64,000 nt of DNA from Olivibacter oleidegradans (GCF_042432805.1 NZ_JBHLWO010000002.1:1-64000), one strand, 5' to 3'. Counted from the first letter of the stretch, positions 43,924 through 55,500 are shown. Translations and numbers: made by a program. The notes: generated by a model from the sequence alone, not told the origin.

Positions 43924-44919
43924 ATGAAGTACAGAAAACTTGGAGAGACAGATTTAAACCCTTCAGTTATAACTTTCGGTGCTTGGGCCGCCGGGGGATG
44001 GATGTGGGGAGGAACGGAAAGAAAAGATGCAATAGATGCCATCAAGGCTTCCTACGAGTTAGGTGTAAACACGATTGATACGGCACCGATTTACGGGCAG
44101 GGAACAAGCGAAGAAATCGTAGGCGAAGCCATTCAGGGATTACCGCGCGATAAGGTCTTAATTCTTACGAAATTTGGCATGCGATGGGATTCGATACAGG
44201 GCGACTTTGCCTTCAAAAGCAAGGACAATAGTGGGAAAGATATCGATATTTATAAATATGCAGGTAAAGAGAGCATTGTGAAAGAATGTGAAGACAGCTT
44301 GCGTCGGTTACGAACCGATTACATTGATCTTTACCAAATTCATTGGCCTGATAAAACCACAGCCATCGAGGAAACGATGGAGGCTGTTGCCCAATTGATA
44401 AAAGACGGGAAGGTTCGGCATGCCGGTGTTTGTAATTACAATGTTCCGCAAATGGAAGAAGCCGAACGTACATTGAAACTTGCTTCTAATCAAGTTCCGT
44501 ATAGCATGGTGAAGCGGGATATTGAGCAAGGGATTATTCCGTACTGCCAGCAGCATCATAAGTCCATTATTGCTTATAGTCCACTAGAACGTGGCTTGTT
44601 AACCGGTAAGATGAAGCCAGGTCATATTTTTGGTGAAGGGGATCATCGTGCAGGACTTCATTATTTTCAAGAGGAGAATTTAAAAAGAACAAATGCGTTT
44701 CTAGAAAGTATCAAACCCTTGGCAGATGATAAACACATTTCTTTAGGGCAGCTTGTTCTCCTTTGGACATTAGAACAGCCAGGCATTACCATTACCCTGG
44801 TCGGGGCTAGAGATACGCAGCAAGCGGTTCAAAATGCAAAGGCTGTCGATAGCACGATTTCAACCGATGAACTTGCATTTATTACGGAGAAATTGAGTCA
44901 GTTACAGCTAGCCGTCTAA
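43924..44919 (+). CDS. Aldo/keto reductase
   Basis: 331 aa, a standard AKR length. The tetrad residues are visible: Asp and Tyr in NTIDTAPIYGQG, Lys in LILTKFGMR, His in LYQIHWPD. The NADPH-binding end is ITLVGARDTQQAVQN. It is an NADPH-dependent carbonyl reductase with unknown substrate. Divergence from hxlR suggests induction by reactive aldehydes or quinones. It shares a bidirectional terminator with the arginase-like gene. Confidence 0.9.
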   Translation: MKYRKLGETDLNPSVITFGAWAAGGWMWGGTERKDAIDAIKASYELGVNTIDTAPIYGQGTSEEIVGEAIQGLPRDKVLILTKFGMRWDSIQGDFAFKSKDNSGKDIDIYKYAGKESIVKECEDSLRRLRTDYIDLYQIHWPDKTTAIEETMEAVAQLIKDGKVRHAGVCNYNVPQMEEAERTLKLASNQVPYSMVKRDIEQGIIPYCQQHHKSIIAYSPLERGLLTGKMKPGHIFGEGDHRAGLHYFQEENLKRTNAFLESIKPLADDKHISLGQLVLLWTLEQPGITITLVGARDTQQAVQNAKAVDSTISTDELAFITEKLSQLQLAV

Positions 44920-44929
44920 TGATGTTAAT

Positions 44930-44960
44930 AACGTCTGTAGTAAAGATCCCTACAGACGTT
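44930..44960. terminator. Bidirectional terminator between AKR and arginase-like genes
   Basis: Perfect 11-bp stem AACGTCTGTAG (44930-44940) with CTACAGACGTT (44950-44960) and a 9-nt loop, between two convergent genes. Confidence 0.7.
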
Positions 44961-44976
44961 TACTTAATTAGGTGTT

Positions 44977-45876
44977 TTAACCGCAGATTTCCTTGAAAAT
45001 GTAGCTTATTTGCTCTACAAATTTTTTGGTATGCAAACCCGAGGGATCTAGGTCCGGATCCAAAATAGTAAGTGTCATTCCGGCAACTTTTGGACTATCG
45101 AGCAAAGGAACAAGTAATTCCACTAATTCTTCGTAAGCCAAACCATCAGGGCTTCTACTGTCTACTGCTGGCATCAACTTATCGTTCAGTACATCGACAT
45201 CAAAATGAATCCAAAAACCGGACAATTCTTCTTTTTCGACATGATTTAAAAAGGAGGCAACACAAGATTGAATGCCCCTTGACCTTAGTTGGTACAATGG
45301 AATATAAGTCGCCTTTGATTCAATAATGGCCTGCTCATACCAATCTACGTATTCTCTATTTCCCACGCACCAAACATGTTGCTCGTCGATGTAGGGTTTC
45401 AAACTTGATATATTGGTCATCTTTTCGGGCCCACGACCCGCAGCGAAAGCTGCCGCCATGCCACCTGCACCGCCAGTTTGCGATAAAGAAGGCCAAATAA
45501 AGTCAGTATGGCCATCTAAATAAAATAATGCATGGCGGCCCCGTTCAGCCAAAGCTAATAACGGCCCCAGTAAAACGCTGCAATCTCCACCTAGAACGAA
45601 AGGGAATACGGAATCTTTAATTTCCTTTTCAAAAAAACGCTTTTGAGTAAGTGCATAATCGACGATAGCATCGGCATTGCGAACCCCGCTTTCCTTATCT
45701 AAATTCATCGTGTAGGCCGGAGCCTCAAGCCTAGTAACCCGTATGCTGGGAATGCTGTCGTATAAACCCCATTGTTTTAACCAATTGGGTAACATCCTTA
45801 CCCCCGGCTCGTGCCCCGGATAAGGTTCTTTGAGCCCTAAATTAGAAGGACATTCAAGAATATAAACGTTTTTCAT
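44977..45876 (-). CDS. Arginase/agmatinase/formiminoglutamase family protein
   Basis: 299 aa ureohydrolase fold. Metal motifs are FVLGGDCSVLLG, FYLDGHTDF and HFDVDVLND. The canonical GGDHS has Cys in place of the His ligand, a substitution known in a subset of the family. The exact substrate (arginine, agmatine or another guanidine) cannot be told. Single gene, convergent with the AKR. Confidence 0.85.
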   Translation of the reverse strand: MKNVYILECPSNLGLKEPYPGHEPGVRMLPNWLKQWGLYDSIPSIRVTRLEAPAYTMNLDKESGVRNADAIVDYALTQKRFFEKEIKDSVFPFVLGGDCSVLLGPLLALAERGRHALFYLDGHTDFIWPSLSQTGGAGGMAAAFAAGRGPEKMTNISSLKPYIDEQHVWCVGNREYVDWYEQAIIESKATYIPLYQLRSRGIQSCVASFLNHVEKEELSGFWIHFDVDVLNDKLMPAVDSRSPDGLAYEELVELLVPLLDSPKVAGMTLTILDPDLDPSGLHTKKFVEQISYIFKEICG

Positions 45877-46248
45877 TGAATATTCTAAGCGGTAATGAAG
45901 TTATGATGTTATCATACAAATCCATGTCTCTTTTGTATTTGCTTACTTAAGTTAAATGTAAATAATATTAAGTTTGTTTTTTATGGTTAATTATTTTAAA
46001 ATTGTATAAAGCCTAAAAATCTGTATTAAACTGACTGTTGGGTATAAAAAAGAGATGAGAATTTTTTATTTCTGCCATCTGTCAGGTTAGCGGGCGATGA
46101 ACTAGTATTTAGAAGCTGTTTTAAGAACTGGTCGTTTTTATTTAGGCAGTTACTGGATAATGATACATAAATATAATTGCTCCTCAAGCATAGATGGACA
46201 TTGAAAATCAGGTAACTTTTCAAATCAGCGTAAATTGAGTAAGATATA
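45877..46248. other. Intergenic region between arginase-like and M14 peptidase genes
   Basis: About 370 bp of AT-rich divergent promoter region. A 65-codon minus-strand frame (46026-46223) shows no domain. No structured element was recognised. Confidence 0.35.
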
Positions 46249-48963
46249 ATGAATTACGGTAAAAAAAGATGCTTCCTTTTCCTGCTATTCTTAGCCGTAA
46301 CGGGGAAGGTGTTGGCACAAGCGATTCCTGTACCAAAATCACACTTTGGATTTTCAATCGGTGATGATTATCAACTGGCAACTTATCAACAATTGGAAAA
46401 ATATTTTCAGCTGATCGACAAACTTTCGGATCGGGTACAAACGTTGGAAATCGGGAAAACCGAAGAAGGGCGAAGGCAGTATATCTGGGTGATTTCATCT
46501 CCTGAAAATTTAAAAAAACTCAGCCGATATAAGGAAATTTCACAAAAAATGGCACGCGCCGAAGACCTTTCCTGTGAAGAGGCAAAAAAACTAGCCATGG
46601 AAGGTAAGCCGGTGGTATGGATAGACGGTGGGCTGCATGCCAATGAGACGGTTGGCACTCATCAGCTGATCGAGACTTTCTATCAGTTAGTTAGTCGCAA
46701 TGATGCTGAAAATAAAGCCATATTGGACGGCGTTATTATTCTACTTTCGCAGGTAAATCCGGATGGACAAGAATTGATGAGTACCTGGTATATGCAAGAG
46801 CAGGATCCCAAAAAGCGTAACATGCATATCCCGCGATTATATCAAAAATATATCGGGCACGATAATAACCGCGATTTTTTCATGATGAACATGAAAGAAA
46901 GTACGCATATTGCGCGCCAGCAGTACATTGAATGGATGCCTCAAATCGTTTATAACCATCACCAACGCGGACCCGAAGGTTCGGTTTTAGCGGGCCCTCC
47001 TTACCGTGATCCTTTTAATCACGTATTCGACCCATTGATCATAACCGGCATAGACGGTGTCGCGGCGGCTATGAACAATCGGTTAAATGCGGAGAACAAA
47101 CCTGGTTATACACGTCTAAGCGGCTCTGTATTTTCTACTTGGTGGAACGGTGGACTAAGAACAACTCCTTACTTTCATAATATGATCGGGATATTGACCG
47201 AGATTATTGGCAATCCGACACCCGAAGAAGTGCCGGTAATACCAACACGTTTGATACCGAATAATGCAACTCCCAATCCGGTTACCCCACAAACTTGGCA
47301 TTTTAGGCAGTCAATTGACTATTCACTTTCGTTAAACTACGCCATCTTGAATTATGCGCAGCGGCATGGAGATGAACTGCTTTATAATATATACCTGATG
47401 GGGAAAAATGCCATAGAGAAGGGACGTAGAGATAATTGGACACTCTTGCCACGTTACGCAGATTCTATTGCAATGGCTTATAAAAGAGACAAAGGCGAGA
47501 AGCAATTAAAAGGCGATACAATTCCTAGGCACTACTATGAAGCTGTTCTGAAAAATCCTGCCTTTCGAGATGCACGGGGTTATATTATTCCAGCTGATCA
47601 ATCAGACTTTCCTACAGCGGTGAAATTTGTTAATGCGTTAATCAAATCAGGTGTACTAATACATAAGGCAAAGGCAGATTTTTCTGTGGGGTCAAAGCGC
47701 TACCCTGCAGGGTCTTATATCGTAAAAACGGCACAAGCCTTCCGCGCGCATGTGTTGGATATGTTTGAACCGCAAGATCATCCGAACGATTTTCAATATC
47801 CCGGTGGCCCACCGGTAAAACCATATGATGCAGCTGGATGGACTTTAGCGTTTCAGATGGGAGTACGCTTCGACCGAATAACGGATGCTTTTGATGGGCC
47901 ATTTGAACGTATTGCTTACGGTTTGTTACAAGATCCACCTGTCAAAGAGCTTGCTTCTTCCAAACAGGGGTATTTGTTGGATGCTAACGTAAATGACTCC
48001 TTTACCGCCGTTAATGATTTGCTGAAAGAAAATATAAAAGTTTACAGAACACAGGCCGTCACGGAGGGAATGCCTGCCGGTTCTTTCTATGTAGAAACAA
48101 AAGAAAGTGCTTTATTACAGAAAGTGGTGAGTAAGTATGGTGTCATGGCTAAAGCAGTTTCTACAAAGCCAAAAGATCTTTTGAATATCAAACCCGGTCG
48201 AATCGCTCTGTTCGATTATTACGGTGGCTCCATACCTTCCGGTTGGGTGCGTTGGATCCTGGAACAATTTCATTTTGATTTCCAGCTTGTTTATCCGAAA
48301 GATATAGACAAAGGTCAGCTGCACAGAAGATTTGATGTTATTTTGTTCATCGGAGGTGGAATGCCTCCTTTACCAACTATAAAGAATAGCAGTCGATATC
48401 TACGAATGCCATCAAAAGAGGAGGTACCCGTGGCTTATCACCATATGTTGGGAAGCTTAAGTGTAGATAAATCTATTCCTCAACTTAGAACCTTCCTGAA
48501 GGAAGGAGGTAGGATTGTTACCGTCGGCAATGCAACTAATTTAGCCTACCATTTTAAACTGCCCGTAGAAAATGCCTTAAGTGTAAAAAACGATAACGGG
48601 GAATCGATGACCTTATCAGGTGATAAATTCTATATACCCAGCAGCATTTTAACGGTTCGTGTTGATACCACGCAGACACCCAATTTTGGCATGCACGCTT
48701 ATGCTGATGTGGTTTTCAACAATAGCGAAACATTTCGGATCAAAAATGAGGGCTTGAGTCAAATAAAACCTTTGATGTGGTTTGATACCGATAAAATACT
48801 TAAAAGTGGGTGGGCTTGGGGACAGGCATATCTTAAAGGAGGTATTGCTGCGTTTTACACCACAGTAGGAAAGGGCTCTTTTTACGCTTTTGGGCCGGAA
48901 ATTACCAACAGAGGGCAGGCACATGGTACTTTCAAATTATTGTTTAATGGGTTGTATAAGTAG
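46249..48963 (+). CDS. Exported M14 family zinc carboxypeptidase
   Basis: 904 aa. A signal peptide ends VLAQA. The M14 domain follows: zinc motif GGLHANE (His ~128, Glu ~131), then GHDNNRDFFMMNMKES and YNHHQRGPEG. A long C-terminal region (~400-904) ends in a glutamine-amidotransferase-like fold (VILFIGGGMPP, LKEGGRIVTVGNATN). This large form is common in Bacteroidota. It is predicted to trim peptides in the periplasm or at the surface. Single gene. Confidence 0.85.
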   Translation: MNYGKKRCFLFLLFLAVTGKVLAQAIPVPKSHFGFSIGDDYQLATYQQLEKYFQLIDKLSDRVQTLEIGKTEEGRRQYIWVISSPENLKKLSRYKEISQKMARAEDLSCEEAKKLAMEGKPVVWIDGGLHANETVGTHQLIETFYQLVSRNDAENKAILDGVIILLSQVNPDGQELMSTWYMQEQDPKKRNMHIPRLYQKYIGHDNNRDFFMMNMKESTHIARQQYIEWMPQIVYNHHQRGPEGSVLAGPPYRDPFNHVFDPLIITGIDGVAAAMNNRLNAENKPGYTRLSGSVFSTWWNGGLRTTPYFHNMIGILTEIIGNPTPEEVPVIPTRLIPNNATPNPVTPQTWHFRQSIDYSLSLNYAILNYAQRHGDELLYNIYLMGKNAIEKGRRDNWTLLPRYADSIAMAYKRDKGEKQLKGDTIPRHYYEAVLKNPAFRDARGYIIPADQSDFPTAVKFVNALIKSGVLIHKAKADFSVGSKRYPAGSYIVKTAQAFRAHVLDMFEPQDHPNDFQYPGGPPVKPYDAAGWTLAFQMGVRFDRITDAFDGPFERIAYGLLQDPPVKELASSKQGYLLDANVNDSFTAVNDLLKENIKVYRTQAVTEGMPAGSFYVETKESALLQKVVSKYGVMAKAVSTKPKDLLNIKPGRIALFDYYGGSIPSGWVRWILEQFHFDFQLVYPKDIDKGQLHRRFDVILFIGGGMPPLPTIKNSSRYLRMPSKEEVPVAYHHMLGSLSVDKSIPQLRTFLKEGGRIVTVGNATNLAYHFKLPVENALSVKNDNGESMTLSGDKFYIPSSILTVRVDTTQTPNFGMHAYADVVFNNSETFRIKNEGLSQIKPLMWFDTDKILKSGWAWGQAYLKGGIAAFYTTVGKGSFYAFGPEITNRGQAHGTFKLLFNGLYK

Positions 48964-49128
48964 TGCGCGTAAGTGTTCAAAAATCGTTTTGCTTTAATCA
49001 ATTATAAAAATGTATACCTTGCTTCAACAAACTCTTATTTTAATCTCGTTTTAAAAAAAAGAAAATAGGATTTAACATAAAGTAATTCGTGAAATCGGTC
49101 CGTTGTTTCGCTTTTTTCTGAGGATTAT

Positions 49129-49158
49129 TTTGTGGCGGATCAAAAAATAGTATATTTG
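49129..49158 (+). promoter_or_regulatory. Promoter of the ECF sigma gene
   Basis: -33 TTTG (49129-49132), 18-bp spacer, -7 TATATTTG (49151-49158); the ATG at 49179 follows 20 bp later. Confidence 0.6.
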
Positions 49159-49178
49159 GTTTCTCCAATTATATAACC

Positions 49179-49745
49179 ATGACCAAAAAAATACGTGATT
49201 TAACGTCTTTGGTTCACCAAATGGCGATTACTAATACCGAAGGTGTCTATATTGAGGTATTTAATATTTTATTTGAACCGATTAGAAAATTTTCTTTCGG
49301 TTTTCTGAAATCATGGGAATTATCAGAAGAAGTGGCAAGTGATGTTTTATTCATGCTGTGGGAGAAGCGCCAGCAACTATTGGAGATAAAGAATGTGAAG
49401 CATTACGCTTTTGTAGCTGCAAGAAATAAATCACTGAATGTATTGAAGCAACATACGGGGCGCGAGCTACTGTCACTCGATGAGGTGGATTTTGATATTC
49501 AAATAAATACGCCAAGTCCTGAAGCTATATTTATTCAGGGAGAGATGAAAGCAAAACTAGAACAAGCTATTGCTTCTTTACCAAAGCAATGTAAATTAGT
49601 TTTTCAACTGGTGAAAGAGGAGGGGTTTTCCTACAAAGAAGTAGCTGATATTCTAGGGTTGTCCACAAAGACGGTGGATGCACATTTGGTAAATGCCATG
49701 AAAAAATTAGCTCATATTCTTAAGGCCGAATTTAAGCTGGCATAA
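49179..49745 (+). CDS. ECF RNA polymerase sigma-70 factor
   Basis: 188 aa. Region 2 is EPIRKFSFGFLKSWELSEEVASDVLFMLWEKRQ (residues ~30-65), and region 4 is SLPKQCKLVFQLVKEEGFSYKEVADILGLSTKTVDAHL (~130-168). It is the Bacteroidota type that works with a FecR anti-sigma factor and an STN-containing SusC. The likely FecR lies 9.5 kb downstream at 59277 rather than adjacent, and the likely receptor is the SusC at 52545. Confidence 0.9.
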   Translation: MTKKIRDLTSLVHQMAITNTEGVYIEVFNILFEPIRKFSFGFLKSWELSEEVASDVLFMLWEKRQQLLEIKNVKHYAFVAARNKSLNVLKQHTGRELLSLDEVDFDIQINTPSPEAIFIQGEMKAKLEQAIASLPKQCKLVFQLVKEEGFSYKEVADILGLSTKTVDAHLVNAMKKLAHILKAEFKLA

Positions 49746-49970
49746 TCCGTTATAACCTTCAACCATTTCGTCACTACTCTACTATCCGCGTTAAGCAATA
49801 GGGTTTGCAGTATGTTAGTACTGTTGCTACTGTCATTATCGTGATTCAACAACCCAACAATTTCCAGATCGTTTATACGCAAAAGTCATAGTTTCATTAG
49901 GGATTATTCAAAGATTTCTTGTCTATAGTGAATATATAAGTTATAAACCGTATACGATTAAATCATTTTC

Positions 49971-52172
49971 ATGTCAATTTTGAAACCTTGTATCCAACTA
50001 TTATGGATGACTATAACTGTACTAGCATTCGGTTGTAACAACGAAGACAGAAACGACCAAACCGGCGTTGACTGGCCGGTATATGGGGGGAACAATTTTG
50101 GGAATCGGTATTCGCCACTTAATCAAATCAATACAGAAAACGTGCAATACCTCAATGTAGCGTGGGAGTATCAAACGGGAGAAAACAAATCAGGTGAACG
50201 ACCATTCGAAATCCAATGCCAACCTATCATAGTAGATGGCGTTTTATACGGAACCACGCCTCAATTGAAGGTTTTTGCACTAAATGCTGCAACAGGAAAA
50301 GAAATATGGGTTTTTGACCCCTTTAAAACAAGCGAACCGCAATATCATGCCAATCGAGGTTTGAGTTTTTGGGAAGGAAAGGGAGCGAAGCGCATTCTTT
50401 TTACTGCCGGCTCCTTTCTTTATGCGATAGATGCCTATACAGGTCTACCTGTTACTGAATTCGGCGAGGCCGGGAAGGTAGATCTACATAAAGGCCTAGA
50501 AGAAAATTTATCACATGATATAAGTAACCTATTTGTAATTGCCACATCACCTGGTATTATCTACAAAAATACCATTGTTATGGGATCGCGCGTTTCAGAA
50601 TTTGGCGATGCCGCTCCTGGACATATACGTGCGTATGATGTATTATCGGGAAAAATTAAATGGATTTTCCATACAATACCCCAACCGGGAGAGTTCGGTT
50701 ATGATACCTGGCCGAAAGATGCCTATAAAAAAATAGGTGGGGCAAACTGCTGGTCGGGCATGGTGTTGGATAGCAAAAGAGGGGTTGTGTATTTGGGAAC
50801 GGGATCTCCGTCCGTTGATTTTTATGGAGGAGATAGACATGGCGCCAACCTCTTTGCTAATTGTATTTTGGCTTTGGACGCGGAAACCGGGCGTCGTATT
50901 TGGCATTTTCAAACAATCCATCATGACCTTTGGGATCGTGACTTATCGAACCCTCCTAATTTGGTAAGGGTTAAACATCAAGGTAAATTAATAGACGCTG
51001 TTGCACAAGCAACAAAAGACGGAGTGATTTATGTGTTAGATCGTGATAGTGGGAAACCACTTTTTCCGGTAGAAGAAAGGCCTGTACCTACCAATGGGGC
51101 CATGCCAGGTGAGCAGCCTTGGCCTACACAACCATATCCTGTAAAGCCTAAGCCCTTTTCCAGGCAATTTTTTACAAAAGAAGATTTCAATGATATGACA
51201 ATGGAAGGCTACCAATTTGTTAAAAAGAGATTTGAAGAAACGCGATCAGGAAATAAATTTATACCACCAAACAGTGCAGGTTCAATAATTTTTCATATAG
51301 GAGGAGGTGCGGAATGGGGTGGAACAGCTGCCGATACCGAAGGCATATTGTATGTTAACGCAAACGATATGCCGTGGGACTTAAAAATGATGGACCTGGC
51401 AACCGGTATGGCGCAACAAAAAGAAGAGAAAGTAAGCAGAGGCAAAGCGTTGTATCTGGCCAATTGCGCCGTATGCCATGGTGTTGACCTGAAAGGCAGC
51501 GGGAATAAAAGCTACCCAAGCTTATTAAATATAAGCGAACGTGCTAATAAAAAAGACATATTTGATATTATGAATACCGGTAAAGGAATGATGCCTTCGT
51601 TTCGACATATCAATGTGTCGAAACAAGCGGCCATCGTCAGCTTTTTACTGAAAGACAATATAGCCGCCCAATCAGAAGACTTACATCAACAGTCAAATTT
51701 AACAAATAAGCAAGCTGACGAAAAAAGCGTATTTCCGTATGTCGCCCCTTACGTTAATAACGGACAGGTCCAGTTTCGTACACCTGACGGGTATCCAGCT
51801 GTAAAACCCCCTTGGGGAACTTTAAGTGCAATTGATCTCAATTCAGGAGAATTTTTATGGCAGGTTCCACTGGGTGAATACCCTGAATTAAAGAGAAAAG
51901 GAGTGGCTCCAACCGGCACAGAGAATCATGGAGGCCCCATTGTCACAGCGGGGGGCTTGCTTTTTATTGGAGCAGCGCAAGACGAGCTCTTTCGCGCCTT
52001 TGACAAAAAGTCCGGAAAGATTCTTTGGGAGTTTAAATTGCCCGCCGGTGGTTTTGCTACTCCGGCTACCTATGAAGTTAACGGAAAGCAGTATGTTGTA
52101 ATTGCTGCAGGCGGTACAAAATATGGAAAAAAACCAGGTGGCTCATATATGGCATTTGCACTTCCCGATTAA
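49971..52172 (+). CDS. PQQ-dependent dehydrogenase with internal cytochrome c domain
   Basis: 733 aa. Lipobox LAFGCN with Cys22. An eight-bladed PQQ propeller of the glucose/quinate dehydrogenase type (DWPVYGGNNFGNRYSPLNQI; IHHDLWDRDLSNPP; WEFKLPAGGFATPATYEVNG). A cytochrome c domain is inserted near residues 490-565 (haem motif CAVCH at ~497-501, axial Met in KGMMPSF), between propeller parts. It oxidises an aldose or polyol in the periplasm and passes electrons through its own haem. It lies between the sigma factor and SusC genes. Confidence 0.85.
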   Translation: MSILKPCIQLLWMTITVLAFGCNNEDRNDQTGVDWPVYGGNNFGNRYSPLNQINTENVQYLNVAWEYQTGENKSGERPFEIQCQPIIVDGVLYGTTPQLKVFALNAATGKEIWVFDPFKTSEPQYHANRGLSFWEGKGAKRILFTAGSFLYAIDAYTGLPVTEFGEAGKVDLHKGLEENLSHDISNLFVIATSPGIIYKNTIVMGSRVSEFGDAAPGHIRAYDVLSGKIKWIFHTIPQPGEFGYDTWPKDAYKKIGGANCWSGMVLDSKRGVVYLGTGSPSVDFYGGDRHGANLFANCILALDAETGRRIWHFQTIHHDLWDRDLSNPPNLVRVKHQGKLIDAVAQATKDGVIYVLDRDSGKPLFPVEERPVPTNGAMPGEQPWPTQPYPVKPKPFSRQFFTKEDFNDMTMEGYQFVKKRFEETRSGNKFIPPNSAGSIIFHIGGGAEWGGTAADTEGILYVNANDMPWDLKMMDLATGMAQQKEEKVSRGKALYLANCAVCHGVDLKGSGNKSYPSLLNISERANKKDIFDIMNTGKGMMPSFRHINVSKQAAIVSFLLKDNIAAQSEDLHQQSNLTNKQADEKSVFPYVAPYVNNGQVQFRTPDGYPAVKPPWGTLSAIDLNSGEFLWQVPLGEYPELKRKGVAPTGTENHGGPIVTAGGLLFIGAAQDELFRAFDKKSGKILWEFKLPAGGFATPATYEVNGKQYVVIAAGGTKYGKKPGGSYMAFALPD

Positions 52173-52544
52173 CTTCTTTGCTGTTAGGTATATACGTAGT
52201 CGCCATTGTTGTAGTAGCGATGCAAACGTTAGCTGTTAAGTTGACAAATAGTTAGGTAGTTATAGAAATTGATAGCCACTGCTTTTTAATATCAAAAGTT
52301 ATTAGGGAATTTTTAAAAATTTATTGTCTTTAATAGTAAGAACCAATAAACAGAACGAAAGACTAATCATAAACCGCAAGCTTTAAAAAATGGCATGCAA
52401 CAGGGTGAATAAATGTATTGTTAACTATTATAAATTAATAACTATGACAAGATCGGAATGATAAAAAAAATGAGAAGTGCGCCAACACCTCTCATTTGAC
52501 TCCTAGAACTAGCTTAACACTATTCTTCAGATTTTTTAACAATT
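52173..52544. other. Intergenic region upstream of STN-SusC gene
   Basis: About 370 bp. It contains an imperfect hairpin, AAATGAG (52468-52474) with CTCATTT (52491-52497) plus an inner GTG/CAC. No T-run follows, so it may be a leader structure. The SusC promoter, possibly read by the ECF sigma factor, should lie here but was not identified. Confidence 0.35.
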
Positions 52545-55500
52545 ATGACCAAAGCTATGAAAAAAAAAGAACTAAACGAAAGAGTTCTTCCTGGAAGACT
52601 TTTTGTTTACTTTTTTACAAAAACCAAATGTTTATTACGTTTTTACTGTTTTTTTCTTCTCTTGCTTTTTTCTCTAAACAGTATAGCCAACACTGATCAT
52701 CAAGGCGAAAAAATTGATCTGGTGGTGCAAAATGTAAAGCTCAAAAATGTGTTTCCATTACTTGAAAAAAAGGGTAAAATACGGCTTATGTACAGCGAAG
52801 AGAACGGCGTTTTCGAAAAGCCGGTTTCTATCAGTGCAAAAGATATGCCTGTTATGGAGGTGCTGGCTCGTCTGCTGCTTAATACTGATTTAGAATATAT
52901 GGAGTTGAAAGACAACCTTGTCGTGGTGAGGAATAAGTTGCATCAGCAAAAAACAATCAGTGGGTTGGTCAAAAGTGCTTCCGGCCAACCGCTTGCAGGT
53001 GTAAGTGTGTTAGTAAAAGGGGCGCAAGGGAAAGGGACACGGACTGCTGCTGATGGTTCTTACACACTTGTCGTCTCAGCTAATGCCGTCCTTGTATTTA
53101 CCTATCTGGGTTATGTCTCACAGGAAATCAGTACGACCGCGAAAAATAGATTGGACGTTATATTGCAGGAAGATGCGCAACAACTGGGTGAAGTTATTGT
53201 AACCGCCTTGGGAATTAAGCGCGAAAACAAAAAATTGGGCTACTCGGCTTCTGCTGTTGATCCTGAACAGTTAACTGAAAATCGGACAACTAATTTTGGG
53301 AACAGCTTGTCGGGAAAAGTGGCGGGATTAAATGTCTCTCCTTCTCCAACTGGACCTGGAGGCTCTTCCAAAATTCGTTTAAGAGGACAATCCTCATTTG
53401 GAGGCAATAACTCGCCTTTGATCGTTGTAAATGGAGTACCGATTAATAACGCACCGCAAGGCGGAGCAAATGGAGCAAGTGGCGGTAATACCGGTGAAAT
53501 GAATACCGATTTAGGAGACGGTCTACAGAGTATTAATCCGGATGATATTGCCTCGCTTACGGTATTGAAAGGAGCGGCTGCGGCCGCGTTATATGGGTTC
53601 AGGGCTAAAGATGGAGCGATAATTATTACAACAAAATCCGGGAGCGATCAACAAGCCGGAATCGGGATCAGTTACACCTCAAGCTTTCAGGCAGACCAAC
53701 CATTAGATTATACGGATTTTCAATATGAATATGGTCAAGGTGAGTATGGTATTCGCAACGTAACCTTAGCGGACGCTAGACGAACCGGTGTCTGGAGCTT
53801 CGGTCCTCGATTTGATGGCCTCCCTATGATGCAACATGACGGGATCGAACGCCCTTACCTTCCTTACAAAAACAGGATTAAAGATTTTTACGATATGGGT
53901 AGGACTTTCACCAATTCGTTAGCCGTTTCGGGAGCTAATGAGAAAGGTAATTTTCGAGTTTCTTTTGCTAATACCAAAGCGAATAGCATTGTTCCTAATT
54001 CTGATTATAATAAAAAAATATTTAATATTGGCCTTAACTATAACCTTAATAAAGAGCTTTCTGTTCAGGTAAATGCCAACTACTCCAATGAATTTAACAA
54101 CAATCCGCCTGTTGTTAATCAACAAGCTTTTAATGTTAACCAAACCGTTTATACGCTTGCAAACAGCATTGATATGAAATGGTTGGAAAATGCTTATAAA
54201 GACCCTGTCACCGGGAATGAAATCAATCCCGCGCGATTTACGGATAGAACCAATCCTTATTGGTCTATTAATGAGCGCTTTGAGACACAAAAGCGCGATC
54301 GTTTATTCGGTAATATTTCTTTGCGTTACCAGTTTAGGCCTTGGTTGTGGGCTCAGGGACGGGTGGGACAAGACTATTTTACCAATGTGCGGCATGCTAA
54401 TCGGCCAACGGGAACGGCCATGCTTCCGGTAGCACCCACCGGGTTTAACGGCAATTATTTTCAAAACACCAGTACCTTTCGCGAACGGAATATCGACTTT
54501 TTGGTTGGCTTGAACCACCAGATAGGTCACTGGGGAGTCGATGCTACTTTTGGTATGAATTCAATGGATCAGAAATCGGAGGGAATGGGAACATCTGTCA
54601 CCAATTTCTTTATTCGCGATCTTTACACAATCGATAATGGGCAAATAAAGAATCCGGTTTACTCACTGTCACACAAAAGAGTCAACTCCGTTTTCGGTAC
54701 GATAGACTTTTCTTTTGATGAGTTTTTGTTTTTAAACCTGACCGGTAGAAACGACTGGTTTTCTACGTTAAATCCGGCCTCCAATAGCGCATTTTATCCT
54801 TCTGCCAGTACTAGTTTTGTTTTTAGTCAAATTTGGTCATCTAAACCTACTTGGCTGGATTTTGGAAAGTTTAGAGCGTCATATGCTGAAGTAGGCGGCG
54901 ATACCAATCCATACACCAATAGTCTTTACTACAATATTGAGAATAATCTCTTTAATGGCGTTCCTTTAGGTATTATCACATCAGCCATAAGTCCCAATGC
55001 CAATCTACGTCCTCTTACCGTCAAGGAGACAGAATTTGGTATTGATTTTAAGCTTTTTGACAATCGTTTGGCGGTAGACATCGCCGCTTACAACAAGTTA
55101 ACCGAGGATGAAATCTTAAATGTCGATATCTCCAACGCATCGGGATATGGGCAGACACTTGTCAATGTTGGTAAACTACGAAATCGGGGACTTGAAGCGT
55201 CTATTACTGTAACTCCGGTTCGAAAGGAGCATATTAAGTGGGAATCCATCGTAAATTATGCGTACAATAAGAGTAAAGTATTGCAATTAGCGGATAACCA
55301 AACTCGTTTTGACGTAGGTACCGGTGAGTATATTGGTATCGTTTCCCATGAGGTTGGCATGCCAATGGCCTCTTTACGCGGGGTAGACTATTTGCGGAAT
55401 GCCCAGGGAGAAATTATCACATCGAACGGTCTCTTTTTACCCGGAAGCATTGTAACTTATGGAAGCGCTATACCACCTCATACCGGCGGATGGCTAAATA

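Noticed and set aside
43803..44045. N-terminal extension of the HxlR frame
   Set aside because: It runs antisense through the start of the aldo/keto reductase; the HxlR domain begins just after the ATG at 43802.
46026..46223. 65-codon minus-strand ORF upstream of the M14 peptidase
   Set aside because: AT-rich promoter region, no domain or membrane/signal layout; likely chance.
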